A stretch of 64,000 bases of DNA from assembly GCF_029867415.1 (NCBI RefSeq), contig NC_081181.1, positions 123,571,042 through 123,635,041 of the forward strand. Reading direction: 5' to 3'. This DNA is from Vicia villosa (lineage: Eukaryota > Streptophyta > Magnoliopsida > Fabales > Fabaceae). Position 1 is the first letter of the stretch; every line of letters begins with the position of its first letter. Under the pieces are notes generated by a model. That model did no database searches, had not been told where the DNA came from, and saw only the letters and a list, made by a program, of their open reading frames with translations. Positions 22,411-36,157 of the stretch are shown one piece after another. Position numbers and translations under genes: made by a program.

Positions 22411-22714
22411 TTAATTCAACAGTTGAAGTGATTAAAGGTGGTTCGAATCTTTGTCCCAAATAGCCAGAAGCATGCATGTAACTAAAGTCATGAAGTAAGT
22501 ATTGAAACTTGACTCAGTCCATATGAATGGCGAAACTTCTTCTCATATGTTTTTATATACAAAGGGATGCGCGTGAATGCTACTTATTATAAAACTTCAA
22601 ATAGATCAATGAGCGCTATAAAATAATAATAATAATAATTATGCTTTTTTATAAAGTAAAAAAAAGCACGTGTGGACAAGAGTGTGGACAAGAGATTGTT
22701 TGATGATTGTTGTC

Positions 22715-22856
22715 ATTGTGTTTTGCACTTTGACAAACACGAAACCAACACGGCAAAACCTTAAACATAAATACCAATCAATTTCAAACAACAGATGACA
22801 CTCACACTTGTTCCCTATGTTCCATTTTTCTCAATCCAACATTGGTTAACACTAAC
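22715..22856 (+). promoter_or_regulatory. proximal promoter/5'UTR of kinase copy 2
   Basis: Homologous to 13131-13269, sharing 'ccttaaacataaatacc', 'gacactcacacttgttccct' and flanking words. An ATG at 22842 lies in frame upstream of the conserved MGVC start. I chose 22857 because only that start gives the myristoylation site and matches copy 1. Confidence 0.5.
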
Positions 22857-24359
22857 ATGGGTGTCTGTTTCGGATCACTCTCTCGCCTACCGCCACCCTC
22901 TTCCCTCAACATCCTTCACACTTCAGGAGGTAAAGTTTGGGAGATGGGAAGTAGTGAAAGTGGAAAGCTTCTAGAGATGTCAAACTTGAAGGTGTTTAGC
23001 TATGGAGATTTGAAAATTGCAACAAAGAGTTTCAAGTCAGATGCTTTGCTTGGAGAAGGTGGTTTTGGTAAAGTGTATAAAGGTTGGTTAAATGCTGAAA
23101 CACTTGCTCCTGCTAAAGCTGGTTCTGGAATGATGGTGGCTATCAAGAAATTGAAACCTGATAGTTTGCAAGGTGTTCAAGAATGGCAGGTAATTTTGTT
23201 TTCATTGAGGATTCATTGAGGACTCTTTGCTCTATTCAGCTACCTGACTTTGTAGTTTCTTGTGTTTTTTTATATGACAATGCAGACAGAAATCAACTTT
23301 TTAGGAAGGATTTCTCATCCCAACTTGGTCAAGCTACTTGGTTATTGTAGGGATGACGATGAATTTCTACTTGTGTATGAGTTTATGCCAAGGGGAAGCT
23401 TGGAGAACCATCTATTTAGAAGTATGAACTTTGAGAGAAGTCATGTTTAATAAGCAAATAAATTATTGCCTATGGATTTGAGTTTAAACTCAATTTTGTT
23501 TTTGTTTTTGTTTTTGGTTAGGAAATACTAACAGAGAGCCACTTTCTTGGAATACTCGACTCGAAATAGCTATTGATGCAGCTAGAGGTTTGGCTTTCTT
23601 GCATTCTTCAGAAAAACAAGTCATATATAGAGATTTTAAGGCTTCTAATATACTTCTTGATGGGGTTAGTTACTTTTGGCTAATTTCTCTCTTTTACTTT
23701 TGGTCTCATTATCTTATATATCTTATGTATACTGATAATCAATTATTTGTGATTTACAGAATTACAATGCAAAGATTTCAGATTTTGGGTTGGCTAAATT
23801 TGGACCATCAGAGGGAGATACACACGTGAGTACTAGGATCATGGGTACACATGGTTATGCTGCCCCAGAATATATTGCAACAGGTGATTGTATATATATC
23901 TACATTTATACTTTACACACTAAATGGATGCTTTTTGAATTGAAGATGGGAAATGGTCTAATATGAATTGTGTGATGTTATTGAACAGGTCATTTGTATG
24001 TGAAGAGTGATGTTTATGGATTTGGTGTAGTGCTACTTGAAATGTTGACAGGATTGCAAGCACATGATTCAAAAAGGCCTTCAGAGCAGCAGAATCTGGT
24101 TGAATGGATTAAACCTTCTCTAAGAGATAAAAGAAAGTTGATAAGTAGCATATTGGATAGTAGGCTAGAAAGCCAATGTTCACCAAAGGCAGCGTTAGAA
24201 ACAGCTAAGCTTATTCTTAAATGCCTTGAACATGACCCTAAAAAACGTCCTTCTATGAAAGATGTTTTGGAGACATTGGAAGGCATAAAAGCTATTAAGG
24301 ATAGAAGGAAGATATCCAAGAATCACGGCACTAAATCTGCAGCTAATAGCTATGTATAA
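22857..24359 (+). CDS. RLCK-VII protein kinase, PIX13/Cx32-like, copy 2 (intact)
   Basis: Five exons (22857-23189, 23286-23421, 23522-23664, 23760-23883, 23989-24359) sum to 1107 nt and 368 residues, all with GT-AG borders and consistent phases. The product is a cytoplasmic-side, membrane-anchored Ser/Thr kinase of the group that relays signals from receptor kinases, often in immunity. MGVC at the N-terminus fits myristoyl/palmitoyl anchoring. Visible motifs are the P-loop GEGGFG (66-71), VAIK lysine 97, YRDFKASN (192-199, catalytic Asp194), DFG (212-214), an activation segment with [15 protein letters not shown], and the [17 protein letters not shown] helix. The RD catalytic loop is intact, so activity is expected. 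It is the paralogue of the disrupted kinase 8 kb upstream. The specific receptor partner cannot be told from sequence. Confidence 0.93.
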
Positions 24360-25672
24360 TTTACAAAAACTAATTTGTCCATTTAAAATTTGAGGGTGAA
24401 CATTTGATTCAGTGAATAGGTTTTTTCAGACACTTTCTAGTCATTTATATGTTTTATTTTGTTAGTTGGAGGAGAAATTCTTTTATTTTTCCCTCGCTGT
24501 TTACGTTGGTCCCAATTTTTTAAAGTGGGAAAATGTGTTCTCTTGTAAGTATGGTTATTCCTTTGTCAAAACAAAAAGGCTACTTCCTGAAAAACCGATG
24601 TACTTTCTTGTGTTGTGTTTGTATGACTCTCTTCCAATAGTTCACGTTTCATACTTCCAAAGGGTAATAATAGGAGTATATTATTAGTATGGTTATTGGG
24701 CTTTTAGTAGTGTTTGGGCTTTTATGTTATTATTATTATCCATTAAGAATGTTATATAATGTAGTCTCATGGAGACATTTAGAATCAATCAATGAAATCA
24801 AGTTTAATTTTATCTTTTATTTTAAGTCCCTTTTATTGTTCTTCCCCTTTCCTAGTTTAAACCCTAGTTTAGAACCTTGGTAGGAATTGCTTCATATCAC
24901 GTTCTTTTTCCCTCTTTCATTTTTCAGGCAATTTGCCTAATATCACCGACTTTTCTCTCTTGTTTTTGACTTGTTAAGGGGCCATTTCACATGCATCACT
25001 TATAAAGGATGCATGAATGGGATTGAATATTGTTGTTTCACATGGAACTCAGAAACATAGGTACGATTTCTGTCCTAGTTATGACATCAAAATTCATCTG
25101 AAAAATTTACCATGAAAGCATAGCAAATTTTCGAAACATACTAACTAGTTACAGCCATGGATTCAATTTCAGAAGCATAGCAAATTTTGTTATTTACAAC
25201 TAAATTTAAAACAGCGATGTAGAGTGTCATATAAAAATCCACTGGCAACATTGACTAAGGCAAATATTATGTAACAACCTTCGTTTCTAAAATAAATATG
25301 TAAAATTATTGCATATGGATTTGCTTATAAGCATACAGTATAATCAGAGGAACCTTAAAATGTTTCCATCTTAAACAGGGTACAGATAAAAAAAAAAAAA
25401 AAATCAAATATACATGGAGGGGGGAAACATCAATCAAGCAGCAATCACTTGGGTAGGATGTCATTGGACTATGACATAAATAATTTATGGAAGTTACAAT
25501 GACTGCAAATTAGTAATAAATAACAAAAATATGATAAGCAGCAAAAGAGGGGCTTAAAGATTGAATTCGTTGTGTGATTTAAATGTAGAACTAAATCCCC
25601 TGATGGTGACTCCTATTGCAGAAGCTGATTACTTCACAAAATTCTAATTCCCCAAATTGATTTGTGTAGAAG
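24360..25672. other. 3' flanks between kinase 2 (+) and RHD4 (-)
   Basis: Convergent gene ends. It holds the 3' untranslated regions of both genes; 24360-24480 aligns with the copy 1 3' flank at 14723-14800. There is a poly-A run at 25389. I see no further gene or clear transposon ends. Confidence 0.5.
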
Positions 25673-28600
25673 TTAACGAGGGGGATTGTTCAGGCGGGGT
25701 CTGTTGCAGAAAACCCGTCCGTTGGCCCTCACAAAAGCTGCTAAACCAATACTAATGCCGGCCCACATTAGCGAAAAGAAGGCGTGCCTAAAATCATATT
25801 GAACTGCAGCAACAATAACCAAATTAACAATTTTCAGGCCATATATTTCACATATGTAATGCATAGTTGATTAACCTATCAATTGTACAGAGTTATTGTT
25901 CTAACCTTAGGTTAGCAAATTCACTCATATACAATATTTTTTATACTGTGAGCTTAAATGCTTGCAAAGAGTACGCGCAGAAAATCTCGCAAACTTTTAC
26001 ATCACACACACTTGCTTTAAAAACTAACTATCTCGAAACCTTGGGCATGTTGGCAGCAGTAGGCTACAAGATATCCGACCACTTTAAACCACTTGGGAAT
26101 AAGTCAGCTGGTAATTAAAACAGGGCAACGGGAATGAAGGGGGGCTTTCCATTCTTGTAAAACTAACTAAACAAGACTAAATTAAATTATCATATTTTAG
26201 GTGTCTTGTGTGTCTCAGTTCTCAGCCAGGGGGTTGCCTCTAATATACCTCTCTCCTCTCTCCCCTTATTCTCTATCCCTCTCAGGATCTGTTTGGTTTG
26301 AAAAAGCTTTTTCAGTTTAAATAACTATTTGGTTTTGCAGTTTATTTTTTTATTTCAAAAGTATGGATGGGAATCAGTGGAGGCAATTTGTTTTCACTTC
26401 TTGTAAAAACAAGTCTAATGTTATTTCCTGAATCTCAAAAGGTCAGACTGGATTTGAAATAATACGCCTTTAAAGTAGTAGGTTGGTTCCTTTTATTTCC
26501 TTTTTTTTTATTGAACCAACACCAAGAGACATCCATGCCCGAATGTGTGCAAATATGAGTGACTGATTAATTCTTACTTTAAGCCTTAACTAAATAAAGT
26601 AAACTCACCTTGTCTCAATGACATGGTTGCAAACATAAATCCAGTTAAAACCAGAGCGAAAGCCAGAGGAAACGACTGCAAACAAAAACTATATCAATAT
26701 TCATTTCCATTAAATGCATATGACCTTTGAAGCATTCTAATAATGAACTGCATGTCAACAAAATGCAGAATGCAAAATAAAAATTATATTAGGTCTTCAA
26801 ACAAAAAGGGGAATGCTGCAATGCATTATCCCGCATTATAGTGACTTCAATATTTCCCTGACTGAATAATCTAGTTGCTCCGGTAAATATTAAAGGCAGT
26901 TTTTATTTCTTATTTAACAAAGCATAAACCTCTCAGCTTCATGTGGTAATTCATCTTTGTGGATCATTGCATTCCATCACTTTTCAGTAGGGTTAGGACC
27001 AACTCTGTAAACCTCGACACGAAAAACATAGGCAGCGTCCCCGAAAAACAGACTTCAATTCATTCATTTTGTATGCATGTATGCAACTATGAATTTAGAC
27101 ACACGTCATAGAATATAAAATATGTTCATCAATTGTGAGCTTTCTAAGAACAGAACTTAAACACAAAAGTGATGCCACAAACATCAACAAAAATATCCTA
27201 TATTATACTCACAGCTATAGCTTCAATTCCTCCTTTCTGAGAAGAGGCAGCTGTATCTCGGCCAACGGATACTATATAATGTCCTTGCAGGAGATCAATT
27301 GCATCCTTCACATATTAAATGGAAAATATGAACAACACAAACTAATTACATATAAACTAATAAGTTTTTAAAATTAACATATTTATAAAAGGTAATAGAT
27401 CCAGAGAATCTCAAAAGTAATTTAACTCAAGATCTATTCAGAAATGGTATCTTAAGAAAAAAGAGTAATCAGAATTAAAATATGCACATTAAATTTCAGC
27501 ATCTTATACAGCATAATTACTATGTAGGGCAGCACAGACTAAAACTTTTAATTGGGATGCAGAAGGTAGAGGTTAAATATACATAGGACAAAACCTAGAT
27601 GAAGATAATTATTAGATTTAGAGTCTAGCTTAACTAATCCCTACAAAACCAAACCAGTTGGTAAGGTGACGGACGTCACTCTATAATATATAAACTCTTT
27701 TCAAGCTCTATCTATAACCAATGTGGGACTTGGGATCTTCCCAATACACCCCCTGATGCTCTTTACACTTGATGCGTGGATATAAACGGTGGGCAGCCCG
27801 TGGTCCAATCGATGGGCTCTAGTGTTATCATAGAATTATGGTTGGACCTAACTAAACCTTACAAAACCGGCGTGGTGGACCCATAACCCACAGGTCTCTA
27901 GATCGGAACCAGACTCTGGTACCATATTAAATGTGCTTGGATCTCATCCCCATTGCACTTGGTGCGTGGATATAAACGGTGGGCAACCCATGGTCCAATC
28001 GATAGGCTCTAGTGTTATCATAGAATTGTGGTTGGACCTCCTTACAAAACCGTCGTGGTGGACCCATAACCCACAGGTCTCTAGATCAGAACCAGACTCT
28101 GATACCATGTTAAATGCAAAAGATAGCTCAAAGGGTGAGGTTGCACACTCACACATTTATACATTCAATAACTCGGAAACCTAAGCAATGTGAGACTCCA
28201 AACAAACTCCACAACTCAAATACAACTTCAACACCCACCCTTACACCTAGCGTGGACCTGGGTCCAATTACCACATTGCAGTCCTAAACAAGTCTCTGAT
28301 ACCATGTTGAATTTGTGATTATGTGTAAAACATGAGAGAAAAATATCATTGATAATAACTATTGACTTGATACAAAAGACTTAATACTAATCTTTATTTA
28401 TAGGGATACATGACTCAATTATGATGATAAGAACTAGTATGACCAATGTAGGACTTCAGATTTTCCCAATAATAATAAGTTGAGTTATGACCAACTAGTG
28501 GTCTCCTAAGGAATTCTAGACCATAACTAAAGTACCCCCATACATTATGTTAAATAAGTTATACAAACCTGCTTTGTTCCATCACAAAAGTTATTCAAGT

Positions 28601-31600
28601 AATATCTTTGGAGAGCATTCCAACCATCGTTTACTATCCCTTGAACGGTGCGATGCCCAAATCTGAATCCCACCAAAAAAATCATAATTAATATCATCAA
28701 AGCATGCAATAGAGAAAAGCAACGGACTAAAATAGAAAAAATTTACAAAAAATCTATAATTCCCATATTGGAAAACATATACTATCAAAGTAAGCATATG
28801 ATACAAGAGATGGAACATAGAAAAACCTTTATGGACACATAATTTAACAATCTTCTTAATATGCACGGAATATTAAAAAAAATTGGTAAGACTATCGGAA
28901 AAATACCTGACAAAGTCTCCTTTCAGAGCAGGAGTTCCTGAATATTGGATACTTACATCATCCCCATGATTAGCCCACACTGATCAGAGTCAGTCACAAA
29001 TTGAATCAAAGATTTCAAAAGCAACAAAAACAGTGAAAAGTTGAAAATTACTACATAATACAACACATATATCTACATTTCAAATCACATAGTCCGAAAA
29101 GTAATAATACACTTACAGATCTTAAACCTTTCATCAAGATTTGGATGTGAGCTAATGGTTTCTTCAGCCCCAAAGACTCCAAGCCTTCTAAGCTGGTATT
29201 CTAACATATTTCGGCCTATCATGCTCTACACATATACTTTAACATCAGTAAGCTGGAAAATAAATTATGCCATAAACAAATAGTGGGACACACAAGTAGG
29301 ACCGAATCTTAGAAAGGGACTGAGGATGGGCGTGGCCACCCCAAAAAATCCTTCATGATAGGCGTGTTTGTGTGTGTTAGCATTAAAATTATCGGGATAA
29401 ATTACAGTATAATACCTCTGTATCTAAATATAGGATCCCGTTAACTAAATCACAGGAATTAAGAAAATTGGTAGTAGTATTAAAATTGTTAACAATTGAT
29501 ATTCTTTTTGTAAGTCTAATCCTTCAAGAGAGAGAGATATTATTAATTAAAGTGGAAGGAATTTGAAATTCATCCCTTGAAGTTACAAAATCAGACTTTT
29601 GCCACACTGAGCTGACACTTCATCCTTCACTCGAGAGATTTAGTTAATGCTTCCATCAAAATATTTATTGTTGTTACAGAAAAAGATGTAAAACAATTAA
29701 GGGTATGTTGGTAAAGAAATAATTAATGCACTTGTAAATTAAAAGGAACCTTATGAAAAGGGACAAGGAAATTTCTCAAGGGGGTCTTATATTTAAATAC
29801 AGAGGTAGTATAACTCTTTGGCCCACTCCAAAAAACTATCTAAGCTCTGCCATGGCTACGTGAAAATGATTTTGGTGTTTATAGCTGTGGATATGTACTT
29901 GTAGACTTACACACATACAGATAAAAACCAAAGAATTAAGTGTTTCCAATAAAGGGACAGATAAATTTTTCCATTAATTCAGGAAGGTACTGAACACTTT
30001 CTATAACAGAAACCAACCAACCTGAGTTACATTTGTTCGGTCGAGACAATCAATACAGTTGGTCCTAACAACTCCAAGTTGCTCCTTCATTTTCTCTCCC
30101 TTTTCGTTCAACAAAAGATATCTACACTTGCAGAAGCGAATAGCAATTCAGGTCATATATATTTATCTCTTTAAAGAAGAACTTGAGAAAGAATTGAGTG
30201 CAAAATTTTATTATCAAACAGGATAATAAGGTGAATGTTTCCAGTAAATATCTTATACTGTTAGACAGTGCATAACATCGTGCAGGAAAATTGTTCAGGA
30301 TACTATAGCAGATAGGTCCAAATAAAGCAACATAAACAAACATCATGTTAATATAATTTATTAGAACTGGTTAGCATATCAGTAGTTCATAAATAACTCC
30401 CTGCTTCGATGAGTCCAAACAATATCAATAAGAATCAAATTACTAATCAATTCTCAAAAAAGTAGGTGTCAAGTAGCTTAACCAATAAAAAAAACTCCAT
30501 ACCCGTTTCTCTCAAGAAAATCTGATATTTGATCATAAAGCAATGATAGACGTTCAAAATGAACGTGTCCACAGACATGATGGAAATCAAAGTGAACATA
30601 TCTACATAGAATAATCAAAAGCACATGAGTAAACCCCAAAAAAACTGAAGAGTCTATGCATATCAATCTAATCAATCTAAAAGTTAATTGAAGGGACATC
30701 TACCTTACATCATCACTAGCCACATGCTGCATTGTACTGCCAAATTTTTCACATAGCCGTCCTTCTCCTCCATGCTGATACATAACAATTCCATGCACAT
30801 TTTAGGTTGCATGCATTCTTAACAGTTGTCTATGAAATTTACAATGCAATTACACAGACTAGTATCATTTGGTAAAATTGTTAACCAATATACGAGCATT
30901 CTCAGCTTGTTACACAATGAAAGCATATTCACCTTGTTAACAAGATCAACAGCCAACACAGCTCCATATTTTTTTCTTAAATCTAATATATGCCTCTCGA
31001 GGACTCGTGGCTGCATCTCAAGCAATGAAATGGAAGTGAAATACATATAAAACATGTAAGAACCACGAAATTACTACAATAATCAAACACTTACAGCGTC
31101 CTCAAGTTTCAATAGTTCAAACTTCGGTTTATATGTTAAGTCAACAATTTGCTGCCAGAGGAGAGGAATCGAACCACGAATCTGCAAAAGTTCAACCATG
31201 ATGACTCCTAAGTGATATGAAATGGAAAAAAACACAGTTATCATAATAACATTCTTCCCAAAAAAACAGAATTTGAGCCACAGCCCCCCTTGTTTGGCTT
31301 TACTTTTGAACCCATATAAGTTATAATAGCAAGAATAGCCCATTTTCACTCCATGAAAATTCAAGAGTAAGTTTGGCTTCATTCAACTATCACTATTAGT
31401 ATAGCTACATAAGTTTTCAGCTCAGTATTTTCAAATAAAGATGTCCTAAATCCTAATAGGTACAAAATATTATCAGAGGGTCTATATTTCAAAATTAAAA
31501 AAATACCCAAAATAGTTGGAAGGTAATGCTATTTTTGTATTAACCTTAAAGCTACCAACACTACATGTCAGAATACTTTAGCCTAGAAGTTTAAGAGTAG

Positions 31601-34600
31601 CCTTTTCAGTTCAACATCAATCCATCTAGAAACTGGCAAATCATATTTACAATAAATAAATAAAAACAACTCATGATTGAAAAACTAGAATGAACAAAAT
31701 ATGGTGTGTCGGGGAAAATATATAGATTTTTTACGAATTGCAAAAGATTTAGTGAGGAATTCAGTTTTGGTAATTTTCCTAACTAGAAAGCCAGTATACA
31801 TTTGACAGTTAATGATGCCAGTATTATGTCAAAATCTAGCAAGGATGGAACAACAGCCATACCAGGTAGAATTTGTGTCAAAGCAAACGTGGAATAGCAG
31901 ATAAAAGAGATAGGATAGTTTTCAGGAAGTTATATAGTAAGTTACACATAAGAGATTTAGAGAAGGTAGAATCAAAACAATTATTCCCAATTGAAAACTC
32001 AAATTACAGAAAAACAGAGTTGAAAAGAAAAACAAATAAAAGAGATATGGAAAGCTGCCCCGCATTATTAAACATGCACTTTATTTCTGGATAGTTTGTT
32101 AATAGTAAGATGAAAATGGTAACTAATTTTCACATTACTTCGATACCTAAATACATTACAGAATTGAAATGTTACTGAAGCATCACTTACAAAAAAATTT
32201 AACGCCATTAAGTGGATGGTCGAAAAATACCAAATGCAAATTTGGAAAGACAATTAAGAATTTTTAAAATATATATTGGACATAAAAAAACTGAAATCAT
32301 TTTTCCATCTTCTTAGAAAAAATCAAGTTAGATAGATATCAATTGTTCATTAATTATGCAGTTGCTTTTAGTTATATGTGCCCTAGATAATGTTCATCTT
32401 ATTTCAAAACAATGACAACTGTTTAGGATGATTAGGACCACTGCTCTGAATTAATTCGACAGAACATTCATATCTTGCATGGCTAGCCCGTCCTTTTATT
32501 TCAGTTCTTATAATAAAAGATTTGTGGTTGTAGAAAGTAATACCTGAACAAAAGAAGCAGTATATCCATTGAACTGCATAAGTTGTTCTGTTTCCACAAA
32601 ATTGGCAACATATCCATCTGGATCAGCTCCTCTTCTCCACATTCGAGTTCCTTTCCAGAAATAAAATTGCATTTGTACTATTAGCCAACCAATCAATAAA
32701 AGATTAAAATTGTTTTATTTGGGAAGTCACAAATTACAACTGTATTCTCTCATACAAAAACACTTAAAATTAAAGATTCTAATAATAATTTTAAACCTCC
32801 AATATGACAAATTAAAATCCTAACATGCAAACAAGGAACTATACACCTTTTGATATCTTTTTCTTAAAGTTTAACTTAGAAATTAGATCTGCATATGTTC
32901 CAAGCAGACAGCTACAAGATATTGTAAAAAAATCTCGCAACCTTCAATGATTACTTTCAATATCACCACCACATTAATTTCATGGCCAACATCATGTTGA
33001 TTCTTTGAATGGTAAGGAACACATGATATCTATAAGTGCACAGTCAAACTAGAAACAAAAGATTTTTTTGAGTGGACAGAAATAAATATAAGTTCATCCA
33101 AAGGCTTTAAAGTTTAAACACCATTTCTTCTTGTGCATCTCCTTGCAATCAAAGTGACGTCAATAATATCTTTTCCAATGGCTGCTTGAAAGTAATGAAA
33201 ACCTGATAACTTGCTAAGGATAACATTGAAAAATAAATGGAAATGCGTTCACACAACAGCAATACAAATATATGCATCTGTTATTAAAAAAGTCAAAAGA
33301 TGATGATATAACATTGAGCTGATCAAATAAGGATACTGCCTTGGACTATAGGGAGTAAGTATGGGTCAAGCTGGCAAGCACAGAATCACAAACATATTAG
33401 TTAGTACTTTAAAAATGTGCAAGTCATGGAAAAATGAACTGTAAAAAACGCTACAATAAACCTACCTTGTTATCTATGAGCACTTCTAACATATAATTAT
33501 TCCATAGAAATCGAGGCTCTGCCTGTGATCAAGAAATTGGTAGCATGAGCAGAATAAGAGGGGGGAAACACAAAAACTGCATAAGGAATCAATTAAGAGT
33601 GGACATTGATTTCCTAGACATGAGAAGTGTGGCTCAGGAATAGTATCTAGAAGAAACTACGAAATTTTCTCAACCAAGTAATCAACACCTTCTGTGGTAT
33701 ATCAACGTAACGGCAACATTTTATAAATATCACTATAAGAATTTGTTTATGTTATTGCAGTAAGCGGTTAGTAATTTTAGTAACAAAATATGCTGAATCA
33801 ACATACTATGTTGTGTTAGTTACGATTTAGTCACCTTGAACTTCTAAAGGCTCTTGACTTCCATATATATAAAACTGTAACTGAAAGTTTAAGTGAATCA
33901 TTTCATCAATTTCACACAACAGAGACTCTTGGATTTCTCTCTTTGGTTTATCACTTACTCTCTCTTTCCTATATGCTTCCCTTTCCTTTCTCTCAATCTA
34001 AAATGGTTAAATACAACAAAAAAAAACTTTGTAAACAATGAGGACAGTAGTAAAACAAAAAGGCAATAGATACCTGTCTCCAAAGAGGAAGCAATCTAGA
34101 CTCATCACCCAGGTCATTCAACCGCTGGGCACTGCAAAACATAACTTATATTCCATTAAGAAAAACAATGAAATGGTAAGGCAACATAAGACATGTTTTA
34201 TAGGATTTCTTTTATATGTGAGCTATTTTTGCTAGAGGAAACATTTACATAGTTATGGTTTATTTTCCTAATAGAGCATGCATTCAATATTTATTCATGA
34301 CAAAAACAAAACCTAACTTTTCTAACATATCATTAATGTCATTATTACCACTAAACGAATGCCTTTTAATCAAGATTACAATGACACGCAGCTCCAAAAA
34401 AACTCAGATTGCAAAAGTACTTCCATTCCATCAGCTTTTTAAAAAAAAAATATCATTATAGCCATATATTAAAATAAATTTCTGTCTCATATATCAACGG
34501 TCTAGAGGTTTGCAACCAATGGCTAAATGTACTTAAAGCATCTCATATTCACCCTTCCCCTGCATGATTGCACCTACCAATCAAACTGAGAGAATGCATG

Positions 34601-36157
34601 GGTAGTTTCTTCTCATAATATGCATATGTCAATAAGGCAGTGAATTTTAGAATCCAAATAGAAGCATAACATATTCTAGTGATACATAAAAATGAAAGAC
34701 TGCTAGGAACATCGAAAAAAGTTTACCTCAGAGTTAAATTAGTTTCATATGAGAAGAACAGACCAGAAGTTTTCTCAGCAACATTTAGTAAGCCAAAAAA
34801 TTCCATCTCCACCTTTTTCTGCCAAATTTGGTACAGCAATTATGAGTTCCAAATTGGAAGTGGTTATGGAATAAAATAGGAAACAAGTGGAGCCTAGGCA
34901 AATATACCTGTTCGGCAGGGGTACTTTTAAGTGAATGATCACATGGAAAAACCTTCATGGATGTAATCTTGAAAATTGGATGCCCCAAGTAAGATCCAGC
35001 ACATTCACGCTCAGTTATGACCATCAAATATGATCCTAAGGGGATGGTAAAATTTAGCTACATCAAAATGATTGCTCAAATTGAACTATGTTTTCAAAAT
35101 AATGCATTATCTGATGTTTCAAAAGGAAATCAATTATGCAAACAAGATCAACAAAATCATATACGAAAATCACAATTACAAGTAATTAAAAAACAGGGTA
35201 ATTAGGACAGGCTGCTTAAGTCATTAAGATACAAAGATACTTGAGCTAAAAGGAACTCTATATAAATGTAAAAAGCTTGCATGATCATTAAATCATATGC
35301 CGTCTCTTAGAAAAATAAAGAAAAGAAAAGACAATGTCTCATTTTCCTTAGCCTATAGGGCACCAAACATTGTTACTATTCCATTTTTTCGCTTTCAATC
35401 ATGTGCCAAAATCCAATATCTTCTATCATCGGACAAATATCCCAATTCCCAACTCCAATCACCCTGCCCATCCAACCAAAAAACAATGTTGTTAAATAGC
35501 CACTATATCAGTGCTAAAGTAGCGGAATTTGGACAAACCGCCATTGTCCTGCGCTCCGTTATTTAGTACCATATGTTTTCAAATAGCCGCTATAGTACTA
35601 ATGCATACCATAATTTTAATAATCCGCCATCTACAATTGACAACACTACACACATAGATAAAAATGAACATCAACCTTGCCAATGCACGTTATTTTAAAA
35701 ACTTAAGAATTCAAAAATACAGTAGTCACTTTATGTAAAATTTCATCAAAGCAAAACAAGGAAATGTGTCTCTTAAGATTGCTCACCAGCCAAAAGCCTC
35801 ACTATCCCAACAACTCCATAAATCGTAAAAATCTTAGGAACTCGGAGAGTGGAACATTCTGGAACCTCATCTGTCAAAGCAAAACAACACAGGAACGAAA
35901 TATATAAAAACAAAAACAAAAAAACCAAAACCATAAAGATCAATAAATCCTACGTATATTAATCGTATATTAATCGAAGAAAAACCACGGCACGAAACAT
36001 TCAACTAACCAATTAGTTTCATCGAGCCATCAACTCGACTAACAGCCAAAGACGAACCAGAAGAGCCATCAGTAGGCTCAATCACAAACTGATCGGTAAA
36101 TTCCCATAGTCGCATACGCGTGTACAGCTTCTGCACAGAATCTGCTCTCTCCATCAT
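25673..36157 (-). CDS. RHD4: SAC-domain phosphoinositide phosphatase, RHD4/SAC7 type
   Basis: Twenty coding exons on the minus strand: 36157-36010, 35870-35787, 35035-34908, 34818-34727, 34131-34074, 33522-33466, 33370-33337, 33202-33122, 32650-32544, 31181-31095, 31010-30933, 30774-30704, 30601-30503, 30121-30022, 29225-29117, 28979-28907, 28662-28569, 27305-27213, 26675-26609, 25803-25673. They total 1791 nt (596 residues), all GT-AG and in phase, matching the roughly 597 residues of Arabidopsis RHD4. The SAC signature RTNCIDCLDRTN lies at 394-405, with catalytic Cys397 and Arg403 in CX5R. Two C-terminal hydrophobic segments (about 532-551 and 563-580) fit a tail-anchored hairpin in secretory membranes. 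The family removes phosphate from PI4P and related lipids; RHD4 is needed for root-hair tip growth. No lesion is seen, so it should be functional. The start has two adjacent ATGs; the outer one is used here. Confidence 0.95.
27690..28490 (-). mobile_element. TRIM-like LTR element relic in RHD4 intron 17
   Basis: On the minus strand the initiator-Met tRNA primer-binding motif TGGTATCAGAG follows an LTR-like end 'aaca' at 28092-28110 and 'caaca' near 28294-28309, with a mutated third copy near 27909-27924. A segment of about 180 bp (27771-27930) is repeated at 27958-28115, and the LTR-type block 'ccaatgtgggact...cttcccaat' occurs at 27718-27752 and 28442-28470. Small size, no coding and iMet PBS suggest a terminal-repeat retrotransposon in miniature with rearranged repeats. 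Confidence 0.6.
29412..29808. mobile_element. Stowaway-like MITE in RHD4 intron 14 (397 bp)
   Basis: The ends read (A/C)TACCTCTGTATYTAAATATA and are inverted copies with about three mismatches over 27 bp, bordered by TA on both sides. This matches Tc1/mariner Stowaway elements. It lies fully within intron 14 (29226-30021) and away from splice sites, so splicing is probably unaffected. Confidence 0.75.
35483..35655. mobile_element. possible MITE in RHD4 intron 2
   Basis: 'tgttgttaaatagccactat' at the left and 'gccatctacaattgacaaca' at the right form an imperfect inverted repeat, with an inner 'tagccgctatagt' block. No clean target duplication was found, so the superfamily is unassigned. Confidence 0.35.
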
